25,882 nt of DNA from an uncultured Acetatifactor sp. (GTDB lineage Bacteria; Bacillota; Clostridia; Lachnospirales; Lachnospiraceae), in contig CAJUSI010000016.1 in assembly GCA_910589035.1 (NCBI GenBank), positions 1-25,882 of the forward strand, written 5' to 3'. The notes beneath the pieces are model-generated. The model was not told where the DNA came from, made no database searches, and worked only from the letters and a program-made list of their open reading frames with translations. Positions 14,554 to 22,396 of the stretch are shown piece by piece. The translations under genes were made by a program, and so were the position numbers. Position 1 is the stretch's first letter. Each line of letters begins with the position of its first letter.

Positions 14554-15652
14554 ATGACCACGAAACAGAGCAACAATATCATCCCCAACATCCACCGCCT
14601 TGTCACCGACGAATACGGCGAAAACTATTGGTTCAACGGCTGTGCAAGGTATGTGATGGAATGCCTTGGGGAAACAGACTATGACTACAACTTCTTTGCC
14701 GGAATCACCGGAGATGTGTTCACCCAGTACTACCCCAAAGGGGAATTCCGGGGAGAGGGCGTCAGCGGCTATATGCTGGCGGAAGGACCCTATAAGAATT
14801 TACGGGAAACCGACACCGGCTTTGCCCTGGTTTCCGAAGAGCCCGGCTTTATAGAGAGTCTTTTTGAAAAATGCGGATATGCCAGCACCTTCGTTTCCCG
14901 AAGGGAACTGCGCAAGAATCCGGATATGTACCGTCAGACCCTTGTCTCCTACATTGACAGAGGGCTTCCCGTCATCGTCTGGGGCGCCGGAGAGCCTCCC
15001 GCGGGAGTTCTGGTTGGGTATGAGGAATTCGGAAAGACCCTCCTGTACATGACGGGAAACAACGGCCAGCCGGAACGCATTTCCCTGGAATCGATCCTGG
15101 AAGAAAACGAATTTCCCAATCCCGGCTGGATTTTTATCGGTAACAAGAAGGAAAATCCTTCCCTGGCAGAGCTTTACCGGGAGGCCGTCCGCGTCCTGCC
15201 CAAGCTCCTTGCCACGGAGACGGAGAGCTTCTGGTTCGGGGCGTCCGCCTTCCTGGCCTGGGCGGAGGACATCGAACAAGGCCGCTTCGACTGCGTAAAG
15301 CCGGAGGAATTCGCCCCCTGGTCTGCCCACACCGCCTTATGTCTGCGGCCTGGCCACCAACGCCAGCTGCTGCCATGCCTTTCTGGAGAAGGCCATGGAA
15401 CTGAATCCGGATCTCACCTTCCTGAAGGAAGTCAGCGCCCTCTATAAGCGCTGCGGGGAAATGTGGAACCACGACGATGGGGTGGATCTGGAGGCTTTGG
15501 GCGGCGGCTTCAACGTGACGCTGGAGGCGCTCCAGGATAAGCAGCGCCGGAGCCGCATCGCGGATAAGCTTCGGGAGTTTGCCCGGGTGACCGAAGAGAT
15601 CAGGAAGGTATGCCTGTCTTCTGCCCTGTATTGCAACGGCTCCTGCCCGTAA
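14554..15652 (+). pseudogene. C39/BtrH-like cysteine protein, frameshifted near its 3' end
   Basis: The ATG at 14554 has a perfect site, AAGGAGG with an 8-base spacer, so this is a gene in its own right although it is also in frame with the MerR tail. It begins MTTKQSNNIIPNIHRL and then shows FNGCARYVMECLGE with a candidate catalytic cysteine, YNFFAGITGDVFTQYY, GLPVIVWG, GVLVGYEEFGKTLLYMTG and WIFIGNKKENPSLAELYREA, an arrangement typical of C39-peptidase-like or BtrH-N-like proteins. The frame is lost at 15337-15338: removing one T from GCCTTATG restores YVCGLATNASCCHAFLEKAM and continues to a stop at 15652 (about 365 residues). Unrepaired, translation ends at 15447. The catalytic domain is unaffected, so a shortened protein could be active. 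Specific function unknown. Confidence 0.65.
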
Positions 15653-15669
15653 TCTCTCTTTATTCCCGC

Positions 15670-15747
15670 GAGCAAACATTGCTCGCTGAGCAAACATTGC
15701 TCGCTGAGCAAACATTGCTCGCTGAGCAAACATTGCTCGCTGAGCAA
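15670..15747. repeat. Intergenic 18-bp palindromic tandem array
   Basis: Four identical units of GAGCAAACATTGCTC plus GCT start at 15670, 15688, 15706 and 15724, and a partial fifth at 15742. Each core is an inverted repeat, GAGCAA-aca-TTGCTC. The period is 18 bp, as in the three coding arrays of this window, but the core differs. It lies 17 bases after the stop of the C39-like gene and could form a series of hairpins. Identity between units indicates recent expansion. The rest of 15653-15884 shows nothing I can name. Confidence 0.9.
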
Positions 15748-15884
15748 TGAGCCAAGTCAGCTATGTTGACTTTGTGCTGCGATGCAAGATTGATGCCCCG
15801 TCAGCTTGCTGGGGGGTAATTGACTCAGGCAAATGTTTGCAGGGCATATCATCCGGAATTTGAGCCCGCTTTTCTTTTGAAATA

Positions 15885-17027
15885 TCAGGCAGAAAAGCGG
15901 GAGCATCTCAAGGCGGTATGCCCATACTTGTCCCTGCCGAAAACCGTAAACCCGAATTTCTCATACAGCTTTAATGCCGCGTCATTTCCTTCCACCACGG
16001 AAACCACCACATCCTCCGCCTCTCCCAACGGTTTTTCCTTCACATAGTCCAGAAACAGCTGCACCGCCTTTGTGCCGTATCCTTTCCCCTGGCTGTCCTT
16101 ATCCACCAATATACGGAACAGCTCGTACACCGGCCTGTCATTTAATCCGGGGAAGTCACTGCCCCTCCCGTAATATATTTCCATCAGGCCCACGGGATTA
16201 TTTCCGTTGTACAGTGCATATGTGACCGTAATTTCGCTTTCAAACAAATCGCTGTAGGACTGGGCCAGGGAATCCACAAAGGGCATCACATATTCTTCCT
16301 GGCTTTCCAGAAGCTGCATCTGTGTAATCTGCCTGCAGTCGTCCATGCTTATTTTCCGGAAATGAATACCCTCATCCGCTCCTATCCGGCCCTGGGGGTA
16401 TTTTTTAAGCGCCTTTATCCTGCAGGCAAAATCCCTTATATTCCGATAGGGGATTTCAGTAAACTCGCTTATTTCCTTGTATTTACATGCCAGAGTATCA
16501 TCTCCTGGTCCGGACTTATTTCCGCCGGTTTCGAATTCTATGACTACGGTCACATGGTCCCCCGTCCTCCTTTTGCGGAATCCGACTTTTGAAAACAACC
16601 TGTCTGCAGCCTGGTTCTCTGCCATATAATGGGCCGTCATTATGCTTATGCCAAATTTATTGCAGGCCCACTTTGTCACTTCCCGCAGGATTTTCGTTCC
16701 GTATCCCCTGTTCTGTTCCGTCTCATGTACAATCAATTTCCGTATCTCGCAAAACAGGGAATGGCTCTCTTCCCTGGAGTATCCCTCTTCCCTGGAACAT
16801 CCCCCTTCCCCGGAATCCCCCTCGCGCATATTTACCTGGACAAAACCAATCAGCCTCTCCTCCTCATAAACCAAAAACGGTATCGGAAGATATGCCTCGT
16901 TCACAATGGCGGCATAATTATCTACCATGTCAAATATATGGTGCTTTACATATTGCCACTGCTCATATTTCGCTGAAACCTCAAAAATATCTTCAAAATT
17001 TTCATTCGTCACATGTACAAATTTCAT
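15885..17027 (-). CDS. Double-domain GNAT N-acetyltransferase with hexapeptide-repeat insert
   Basis: 380 residues from the ATG at 17027, preceded by GGGGGTG. In-frame codons reach 17168 but lack a better site. Two acetyltransferase domains follow each other: the first has the acetyl-CoA loop in HETEQNRGYGTKIL (about 101-114), the second in VDKDSQGKGYGTKAV near the C-terminus, with the typical closing NDAALKLYEKFGF. The substrate is unknown. Before the first domain's motif-A strand there is an insert, GGCSREEGYSREESHS (about 74-89), encoded by an 18-bp palindromic array, in the loop between two strands. The ACT-domain gene is upstream on the same strand, 246 bases away. Confidence 0.85.
   Translation of the reverse strand: MKFVHVTNENFEDIFEVSAKYEQWQYVKHHIFDMVDNYAAIVNEAYLPIPFLVYEEERLIGFVQVNMREGDSGEGGCSREEGYSREESHSLFCEIRKLIVHETEQNRGYGTKILREVTKWACNKFGISIMTAHYMAENQAADRLFSKVGFRKRRTGDHVTVVIEFETGGNKSGPGDDTLACKYKEISEFTEIPYRNIRDFACRIKALKKYPQGRIGADEGIHFRKISMDDCRQITQMQLLESQEEYVMPFVDSLAQSYSDLFESEITVTYALYNGNNPVGLMEIYYGRGSDFPGLNDRPVYELFRILVDKDSQGKGYGTKAVQLFLDYVKEKPLGEAEDVVVSVVEGNDAALKLYEKFGFTVFGRDKYGHTALRCSRFSA
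16770..16815 (-). repeat. 18-bp palindromic tandem repeat inside the double GNAT gene
   Basis: Three units at 16770, 16788 and 16806 have cores TTCCCTGGAG, TTCCCTGGAA and TTCCCCGGAA. On the minus strand they read S-R-E-E-G-Y-type hexapeptides. Core, period and codon phase agree with the arrays in the ABC and ogt genes, though the sequence is more worn. Confidence 0.8.
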
Positions 17028-17273
17028 CGGAACACCCCCATGAACATTTCCATCATACTCTGCGGAGCCGGCTTTTTCTACCTCATATTCTTTTTTAAAA
17101 ATAGATGCGCCAGGTGGAGTTTTCTTCCAGTGTATTTTTGCCGACGTTATACTCGCGAGCGGATTCATTTACCGTTTTCCTGTCTGTATTGCCAAAGCGC
17201 TTTCTAATTATACGTCTTTTCGTTTGATATTATTTTATATCACGATCATTTATTTGTAACATCCCGTAACGCC

Positions 17274-17642
17274 TCATCCAACAATTTCATATCCGGCGTT
17301 TTCCAGAATGTCCAACGCTCTTTGAAAATGATCCTTTTTTATCAGAACATAATCCGTGTCAAAAGTAGAAATCACAAACACACTGATTTCATTTTCCGCT
17401 AAGATTCCGCAAATTCGGGATAGGATGCCAATCAGTGAAAAATCCAGGACACCCTCCACGCGGAATGCCCTCCACCCGTCCTCTCTCTGAACCGCATTCG
17501 GCGGCACATCACCCGTGACGCACACCAGGGAATTCTCCTCCCTGGTTTTACCTGTAAAACAATATTCCGCATTCAGATCAACCAACGAGTAATCTGCCAC
17601 TTTACATACCGAAAAATCATAATCGATCTTTTTTATCTGCAT
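17274..17642 (-). CDS. ACT-domain protein (CASTOR/ACT_7-like)
   Basis: 122 residues from the ATG at 17642, preceded by GGGAGA. The C-terminal half, GVLDFSLIGILSRICGILAENEISVFVISTFDTDYVLIKKDHFQRALDIL in outline, has the ACT pattern (hydrophobic strand, glycine turn, helix, strand with STFDTDY). The first half, with SLVCVTGDVPPNA, fits the paired N-terminal ACT-like part of small stand-alone members. Such proteins are thought to bind amino acids, but ligand and partner are unknown here. Downstream, 17028-17273 carries AT-rich sequence with a TATAAT at the minus strand that may serve the GNAT gene. Confidence 0.8.
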   Translation of the reverse strand: MQIKKIDYDFSVCKVADYSLVDLNAEYCFTGKTREENSLVCVTGDVPPNAVQREDGWRAFRVEGVLDFSLIGILSRICGILAENEISVFVISTFDTDYVLIKKDHFQRALDILENAGYEIVG

Positions 17643-17728
17643 AATATACTGTCTCCCATGACTTACAATCAAGAATCCATTCCCGGGAACCTGTCATGTC
17701 AGCCTCATAAAAATATAACCGTCTGCCT

Positions 17729-17842
17729 CTATATGCTTCCTCTCAATTCTATCCCTTTGAGTACGTCGTTTGTGGTCATATCGGCATGGTCATATTCCAG
17801 CTCCTCCAGGGTAAAGGGCAGGGACGGACTGCCGGCCAACTT
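17729..17842 (-). pseudogene. Unidentified coding relic (C-terminal end only)
   Basis: A minus-strand frame reads KLAGSPSLPFTLEELEYDHA then DMTTNDVLKGIELRGSI and stops at 17729. Composition and codon use look like real protein, but there is no start or ribosome site, and upstream it runs into sequence antisense to the SRAP gene. I take it for the 3' end of a lost gene and cannot name it. Confidence 0.35.
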
Positions 17843-17899
17843 GATTATTTTGTAACAACAGGGGTGTTGACTTTCGCGGTAAACAAGGAGGAATCGCAA

Positions 17900-18510
17900 A
17901 TGTGCGGACGTTATCACGTTATAGAGGAAACGGCAGAGGAAATAGAAAAGCTGATAAAAGAGACAGATGAAAAACTGCGCTGGGAATCCGCCGCTGCCCT
18001 GAAGCGAATCAGCAGCACGGATATACACCCAACGGACCAGGCCCCCGTCCTTCTTGCGGCAGGAGGAAGCATCGCCTGTACCTGGCTCCGGTGGGGCTTT
18101 CCCGTACAGCAGGAGCAGCGCAAGGACCTGATCATCAACGCCCGCCGCGAGACTGCCATGGACAAACCCCTTTTCCGGGAAGGCCTCCTCCACAGATGCA
18201 TCGCCGTTCCCGCAGCATCCTTCTATGAATGGAATCGGGAAAAAGAACAATACACCTTTCGGAAAATGACGGAAAAGCCCTGTTTATGGCGGGATGCTAC
18301 AGGAACTATGGGGACGGGGAGCACTTCGTGATCCTTACCACCACCGCAAACGAATCCATGGAGCCCATCCATGAACGCATGCCCCTGTTGCTGCAGGCGG
18401 ATCAGGTCACAGACTGGATTCTGGACACCGGAAAGACCGAAACGCTTTTGCGGCAGATTCCCTTCTCACTGGAGCAAAGCACAGAATATGAGCAGCTACG
18501 TTTTTTCTGA
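17900..18510 (+). pseudogene. SRAP-domain protein (YedK/HMCES family), copy 2, frameshifted
   Basis: Starts MCGRYHVIEE at 17900 after AAGGAGG and matches copy 1 closely: Cys2, INAR, FYEW and IHERMPLLL are all encoded. At about 18260 TTTCGGAAAATGAC stands where copy 1 has TTCCGGGGAAAGAAC, one base fewer, so the frame is lost after YTFRK and would end near 18331. The correct frame resumes as NDGKALFMAGCYRNYGDGEHF and reaches the same C-terminus LRFF at 18510. The H in the last motif lies after the break. Similarity to the copy 1 region continues past the stop for a few bases and then jumps into the ogt relic. Confidence 0.88.
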
Positions 18511-18520
18511 TACCCTCTAC

Positions 18521-18606
18521 CCACCGCGCCGCCTGGGCAGACATAAGGGAAAGCCCCTTCTGCCCTACAATCTGCTGCGCCAGTTCCCCGTGGGTCACTG
18601 TCTTGA
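18521..18606 (-). pseudogene. ogt relic 2 (middle of gene only)
   Basis: About 86 bases match 11138-11222 of the intact ogt gene and read KTVTHGELAQQIVGQKGLSL then MSAQA on the minus strand, the helix-turn-helix region ahead of the active site. The 3' part with the PCHRV motif is missing: the sequence goes from just past the SRAP stop directly into the middle of ogt. Convergent SRAP-ogt order is the same as at 10.3-11.7 kb, so this is a decayed second copy of that pair. Confidence 0.8.
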
Positions 18607-18632
18607 TCTGTTTTAGTCTTTCCTCCGTAATT
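18605..18632 (-). pseudogene. Methyltransferase 5' relic fused to ogt relic
   Basis: Minus-strand bases read EERLKQI, the same as the start of the methyltransferase at 23305 (MEERLKQIRDSW). The 22 bases 18605-18626 match 23282-23303 with two differences. The frame runs straight into the ogt relic (QIKTVTHGEL). It is short, so homology is likely but not proven. Support comes from ogt remains also lying just after the methyltransferase at 22.4 kb. Confidence 0.5.
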
Positions 18633-20223
18633 ACGTCCCCAATCCTCTCCTTTCAATCACACAGCTGTGCTCCTTCTTCTTTTCATCATAATTGATTCCC
18701 ACAAGCACGGTTTCACCGCCGTAATCTTCCAATACGGCCGGATAATTTCGCTCCTTAATCTGCTGAAGTGCTCCCCCGGAGGACCTGTTCCATTTCAGCT
18801 CAATCACCAGGGCCGGCAGCGGCGATCTGCGTTTCGGCAGGTACACCACATCCGCAATCCCTCTGCCCGACGGAAGCTCCTCCACCTTCAGGTACTGATC
18901 TATGGCCGCAATATAAGCAAATTTGATCACATACCTCAGCGCCTGTTCATCATTGTAGAAAGTCGGCGCATACTGTGTCCCGCGTATCTCCTCTATCGCT
19001 TCGCATACTGCCGCCTCATTGCCCGCAATCGTATCCTCCAAAAGCTTTTCGGAACGGCCAAGCAGCTCCATCCATTTCCGGTTCACATCCGTGCCTTTCA
19101 GGATCCTCCGAAACTCAATCCTCACCTCTTCATTGGGAATATGCGCCGTCCCCTCCTCCTCATTCCAGGTCAGATACCCCAGATGGATAAGCAGCGTCAG
19201 CACATCGTCACGGCTCCTGAAGGTTTCAAAATCATTCTCAAAAGAGTCCGTGTCAACCTCTATCTCTTCCCCGGAAATCAGCCGGGAAATAGTCTCCTGC
19301 AGCCCCCCGAAATCCATATTGATATAGGACATCAGTGATTCCGCCGCAGAAGTTTTCTGCCAGTAAGAACCAAACTTTCTCTTCCGCATGGCCATCATCA
19401 CCGAATAGGGATTGTAAATTGCCCCCACATCCGCAAAATCATATCCATCGTACCATTTTCTGGCATCCTCAAAGCTCATTCCATAGCTTTGGCACACGCA
19501 CTCCACCTCGTCCTCCGTGAAGCCGGTGAACTTCGCAAATCCATCCGGCTCAAGAATCGGATATTCTATAAAGTCCGAGATGGCCGACTGGGAGCCGTCC
19601 TTCTTGATAGGCAGAATCCCGGTCATGTAAGCGGCAGCCACCACCTTCGGCGTGAAACTGCTGTTCTTAAACCAGCCCCGGAGAAAGTTCAGGTACTTCT
19701 TCTGTACTGCCGCATCCCCTTTCGCCTCACGGATCAGCGCGTCCCACTCATCAATGATAAACACAAACTCTTTCCCTGATTTCTCCACATAGCCAATCAT
19801 GGCGTCCGCAAGGCTTTTCCCCTTCAGCTCTGGATCACTTTCCGTCAGTTCTCTGTAAATTGCGTCTGCAATCATGTCGGGCACATTTGAAAGCGGTATG
19901 TCCCTTACTGTCGCATCGGAAATAAAGCCGGTAATATCCAGGTTAATCACATGGTACTGATTCAGATGCGTCAGAAACCCTTCTGTCCGCGCAATCTCCT
20001 TGTCCTCAAAAAGCCCCCGGGAATCGCAGTAACAGTCGTAATACGCACACAGCATCTTTGCCGCATAAGACTTTCCAAACCGCCTTGGCCTGCTGATGCA
20101 GGTCAGCATTTCCGCTGTCCCTATAGTATTATTGATTATTGAGATCAGACCGGTCTTATCCACGTATTCCGACTGCAGAATTTTCTGGAATCCCTTATTT
20201 CCCGGATTCAAATAAGTCCCCAT
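18631..20223 (-). CDS. AAA-ATPase-like / PD-(D/E)XK nuclease-like protein (DUF1703), copy 2
   Basis: 530 residues from the ATG at 20223, preceded by GGGGGTGAT. Colinear with copy 1: Walker A variant SRPRRFGKS, Walker B FVFIIDEWDAL, MTGILPIKKDGSQSAISDF, and the nuclease-like core ADVVYLP then ALVIELKW. All key residues are kept, so both copies look functional. Its last residues, RGLGT, differ from copy 1, which ends at IERI. Similarity stops at the shared CTTTCAATCAC, and what follows is the methyltransferase/ogt relic, so the extreme 3' end has been replaced by a rearrangement without harm to the domain. It has its own promoter at 20256-20284. Confidence 0.88.
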   Translation of the reverse strand: MGTYLNPGNKGFQKILQSEYVDKTGLISIINNTIGTAEMLTCISRPRRFGKSYAAKMLCAYYDCYCDSRGLFEDKEIARTEGFLTHLNQYHVINLDITGFISDATVRDIPLSNVPDMIADAIYRELTESDPELKGKSLADAMIGYVEKSGKEFVFIIDEWDALIREAKGDAAVQKKYLNFLRGWFKNSSFTPKVVAAAYMTGILPIKKDGSQSAISDFIEYPILEPDGFAKFTGFTEDEVECVCQSYGMSFEDARKWYDGYDFADVGAIYNPYSVMMAMRKRKFGSYWQKTSAAESLMSYINMDFGGLQETISRLISGEEIEVDTDSFENDFETFRSRDDVLTLLIHLGYLTWNEEEGTAHIPNEEVRIEFRRILKGTDVNRKWMELLGRSEKLLEDTIAGNEAAVCEAIEEIRGTQYAPTFYNDEQALRYVIKFAYIAAIDQYLKVEELPSGRGIADVVYLPKRRSPLPALVIELKWNRSSGGALQQIKERNYPAVLEDYGGETVLVGINYDEKKKEHSCVIERRGLGT

Positions 20224-20255
20224 AAAATCACCCCCATACAAACGCCGTTTTGTTC

Positions 20256-20284
20256 AGTTTATGCCCGGACCGACAAAAAGTCAA
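20256..20284 (-). promoter_or_regulatory. Promoter of AAA-ATPase copy 2
   Basis: Minus-strand TTGACT (20279-20284), 17-base spacer, TAAACT (20256-20261), identical in both hexamers and spacing to copy 1. The spacer sequences themselves differ, so the conserved parts are those a sigma-A-type polymerase needs. Confidence 0.75.
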
Positions 20285-20286
20285 TG

Positions 20287-20530
20287 CTAATATCCTTCTG
20301 CTTCCCACGGCTGCACCCTGCAGATGTACAGGTCATCAAGCAGCACATTCTCATAAAAGGCCAGTATCTCACCATTGCCGTATACAATATCCACCAGACG
20401 ATAGCCCTGCTCCGGCATGTCTTCAGGTGCGTCAAATTGCTCACCCCTTCCGCATGTTTTTATGATATTGCTCAGGATAATCGCGCAAAAATAACAAGTT
20501 CTTTATCAGGTTGCAGATGCAGCCTGCCGT
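20287..20530 (-). pseudogene. Unidentified decayed gene (3' end)
   Basis: The minus strand reads EQFDAPEDMPEQGYRLVDIV and on to FYENVLLDDLYICRVQPWEA, with a stop at 20287. Upstream, the sense continues in another frame as RLHLQPDKELVIFAR and DYPEQYHKNMRKG. At least two frame changes are needed to join these, and no start is found. It looks like a real but inactivated gene of unknown family. The rest of 20224-20932 holds the AAA promoter and the promoter-like sequence listed below. Confidence 0.45.
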
Positions 20531-20699
20531 ATGGTATTCTTATATTCACCGCAGACAAAAGGATAAAAACCAACCGAAAGAAGTATCATGTGTATGAGTT
20601 TACCATACTTTCCGGGGCATGACCATACATTATGCCAAATTCTATATTAAACTCTAAAACTTTTTATTTTGCCCTTCTGAGAGAAAATATACAAAATTT

Positions 20700-20731
20700 T
20701 TGTCAAATGGAAGTCTGTATTTCGTTATAAT
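20700..20731 (+). promoter_or_regulatory. Weak candidate promoter ahead of the 20.9-22.4 kb genes
   Basis: TATAAT at 20726-20731 in an AT-rich stretch. TTGTCA at 20700-20705 is 20 bases upstream, too far for a good -35, and the 17-base position reads TCAAAT. It is the only promoter-like signal before the plus-strand genes that follow. Between it and 20933 lie short broken frames, perhaps the decayed 5' part of the next gene. Confidence 0.3.
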
Positions 20732-20932
20732 TAATAGAGGGACAAAAAACGTCTCAAAAGCATCCGAATTAAATGAACACAACGTGTAGCAGGGATGAAT
20801 GCATATGATGTTTTTGATATTGACAGGTACGCCTGAGATAGATACGCCTGAAAAGCCTGAAAATAAGGATAAATTTTCTGTTCTTTGTGAAGAAAATAAA
20901 TCGCAAGGTTATGCGGAATTCGGGAAGGGACG

Positions 20933-21427
20933 GTGCGGCAGAGGGTTGCCAGCTTTATGTGTGTACTTGGTTTTCTGTTTGTAATAACAATGGGTGTGCA
21001 GGCGTACAGAATCAGGTTTTTTGAGACGGTCAGGACTATTTGGGAAGATTCTGTTTTATACACTTACTTTGCGGATCGGTATCAGGGGGATATTCAGTGC
21101 AATGAACCCGGATATGTCCCGGAGGGGTATGCGGAGACGGAAAGGATTGTCCTGGAGCACTGGTTCAGCGTGATATACACAAATGGGGATGGAAAGATAA
21201 TTACCTGGGATCAGTTGATGGTTCTGGATCAGGGAGAATTGATCGCAGATATAGAATATGATCGGCAGGTTATCGAAGAGGTTAACGGGAATGAAGTTGT
21301 TATTTCGCTGTATCCTGATGGGTCTGTAAATGCGTATTGTGAGTATGGCGAATATGTTTATGTGATAACAGCAGATTATCTGGATATTGATGAAGTGTGC
21401 AGGATGTTTGACGGCATTGACGGATGA
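20933..21427 (+). CDS. Small membrane-anchored protein, DUF4367-like outer domain
   Basis: 164 residues from a GTG at 20933 (AAGGGA upstream, spacing short). Residues about 6-24 (ASFMCVLGFLFVITMGVQA) form a signal anchor, and the remainder should lie outside. The pattern YVPEGYAETE, then VIYTNGDGKIITWDQ and a closing strand pair with VYVITADY resembles DUF4367 domains, which often sit at the C-terminus of anti-sigma-like proteins. The cytoplasmic N-terminal part such proteins usually have is absent. The 130 bases upstream contain coding-like fragments in another frame, so 5' truncation is likely. The next gene starts 19 bases after its stop. AT-rich compared with the minus-strand genes. Confidence 0.55.
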   Translation: MRQRVASFMCVLGFLFVITMGVQAYRIRFFETVRTIWEDSVLYTYFADRYQGDIQCNEPGYVPEGYAETERIVLEHWFSVIYTNGDGKIITWDQLMVLDQGELIADIEYDRQVIEEVNGNEVVISLYPDGSVNAYCEYGEYVYVITADYLDIDEVCRMFDGIDG

Positions 21428-21446
21428 TGCAAAGGAGGATTATTGT

Positions 21447-21917
21447 ATGGATGCAGGAAAGATTCCGACCACCATATTTGGCGCGGACAGTGCGAATTGG
21501 CTGGCAGAAAAAGGGATAAACAGCCATGAGGATTTGGTGAAAAGAGTTCGGGACACTTTTACGCCCACAAAGGATACTTTTGAAAGAATGGCGGAACAGG
21601 CATGGAGTGTTTGTGACTGTTATACCAATTATCAGATCACGGCTCCTATGCCTGAATATCTGTTTGGGGATTCCTTTGGGTATGATATGCAGAAGGACAT
21701 CGGAAAGCATATGAGCGATTATTATGCCGGCAGGATGAGCAGTGATGAATTGGATCAGTATTTTCATGCCTGCTGCACTGAAATGCGAAAATATCAGGCG
21801 CAGTGTCATCGGTCATCAGGTAATGCAGACGAGGACAACAGGAAAATTATCAGCCAGGTATATGAGATCTTTGCCAAAGAAAATGCCAGGATTATTATTA
21901 TCAGTGCGCTGAGGTGA
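21447..21917 (+). CDS. Unknown protein, 5' part of a probably split gene
   Basis: 156 residues from the ATG at 21447, preceded by AAAGGAGG with an 8-base spacer. No membrane segment. It is helical and acidic, with IPTTIFGADSANWLAEKG near the start and a cysteine cluster later (WSVCDCY, HACCTEM). I do not recognise the family. It ends in ENARIIIISALR, which is in the wrong frame relative to the next reading frame. Shifted by one, the same bases read DYYYQCAEVKESLGAM, which flows into the next protein. A frameshift or small deletion near 21885-21900 therefore probably splits one gene of about 316 codons. The alternative is two genes with a 4-base GTGA overlap. Confidence 0.6.
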   Translation: MDAGKIPTTIFGADSANWLAEKGINSHEDLVKRVRDTFTPTKDTFERMAEQAWSVCDCYTNYQITAPMPEYLFGDSFGYDMQKDIGKHMSDYYAGRMSSDELDQYFHACCTEMRKYQAQCHRSSGNADEDNRKIISQVYEIFAKENARIIIISALR

Positions 21918-22396
21918 AGGAATCTTTAGGGGCTATGGCAAATGAAATGGCCGGGAAGTGGGGCACAGGCGCCATTGATACGAAAGAGATAGAAAAAAAT
22001 TCCGACTTGACACTTGACGGCGGGTTCGATTTTAACAGCGGTTGGAATTTTAGCTATCGAAATCAGGCGGGGCGGGCAAGCATGGCAGACGAGGCAGCGG
22101 AACCGCCAATGGGTTTAAAATTTTTTTACAAAGAGGATGTGGACAATGTGGCAAAGATGGAGATGTGGATAAATGGATGCAGGTATGGGAAGGATATTCC
22201 ATTCTATATTACTCCGGATAGTTTAAAGGGACAGTTGTTTCAGGCAGACGATATTATGGAAGAGTATGAAGAGCAGATAGGCGATGTCAAAGGATATTCT
22301 GACTTTATGAATCAGATTTCCTTATTTACGGGATGGTATGCATGGTCAACAAGAATCAATAACCGTTTCGGAAATTATGTTCCGGAGTCCCTGTAA
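21914..22396 (+). CDS. Unknown protein, 3' part of a probably split gene
   Basis: 160 residues from a GTG at 21914 overlapping the previous stop. There is no separate ribosome site. Contains DLTLDGGFDFNSGWNFSYRN and RASMADEAAEPPMGLKFFYK, then an aromatic stretch ending in FTGWYAWSTRINNRFGNY. Its frame is open upstream of the GTG through DYYYQCAEVKE, supporting the split-gene reading. The last codons (SL, stop) overlap the start of the ogt relic at 22391, so the original C-terminus has probably been cut. Function unknown. Confidence 0.55.
   Translation: MKESLGAMANEMAGKWGTGAIDTKEIEKNSDLTLDGGFDFNSGWNFSYRNQAGRASMADEAAEPPMGLKFFYKEDVDNVAKMEMWINGCRYGKDIPFYITPDSLKGQLFQADDIMEEYEEQIGDVKGYSDFMNQISLFTGWYAWSTRINNRFGNYVPESL

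Noticed and set aside
15670..15747. CRISPR array
   Set aside because: The units are directly adjacent 18-bp copies with no unique spacers, and no cas genes are present.
15820..15925. Plus-strand coding relic reading AYHPEFEPAFLLKYQAEKRE
   Set aside because: It overlaps the end of the GNAT gene on the opposite strand and has no start or ribosome site. Protein-like appearance alone is not enough.
20799..20984. 61-residue open frame ahead of the DUF4367-like gene
   Set aside because: No ribosome site. It may be the decayed 5' part of the following gene but does not stand as a gene itself.
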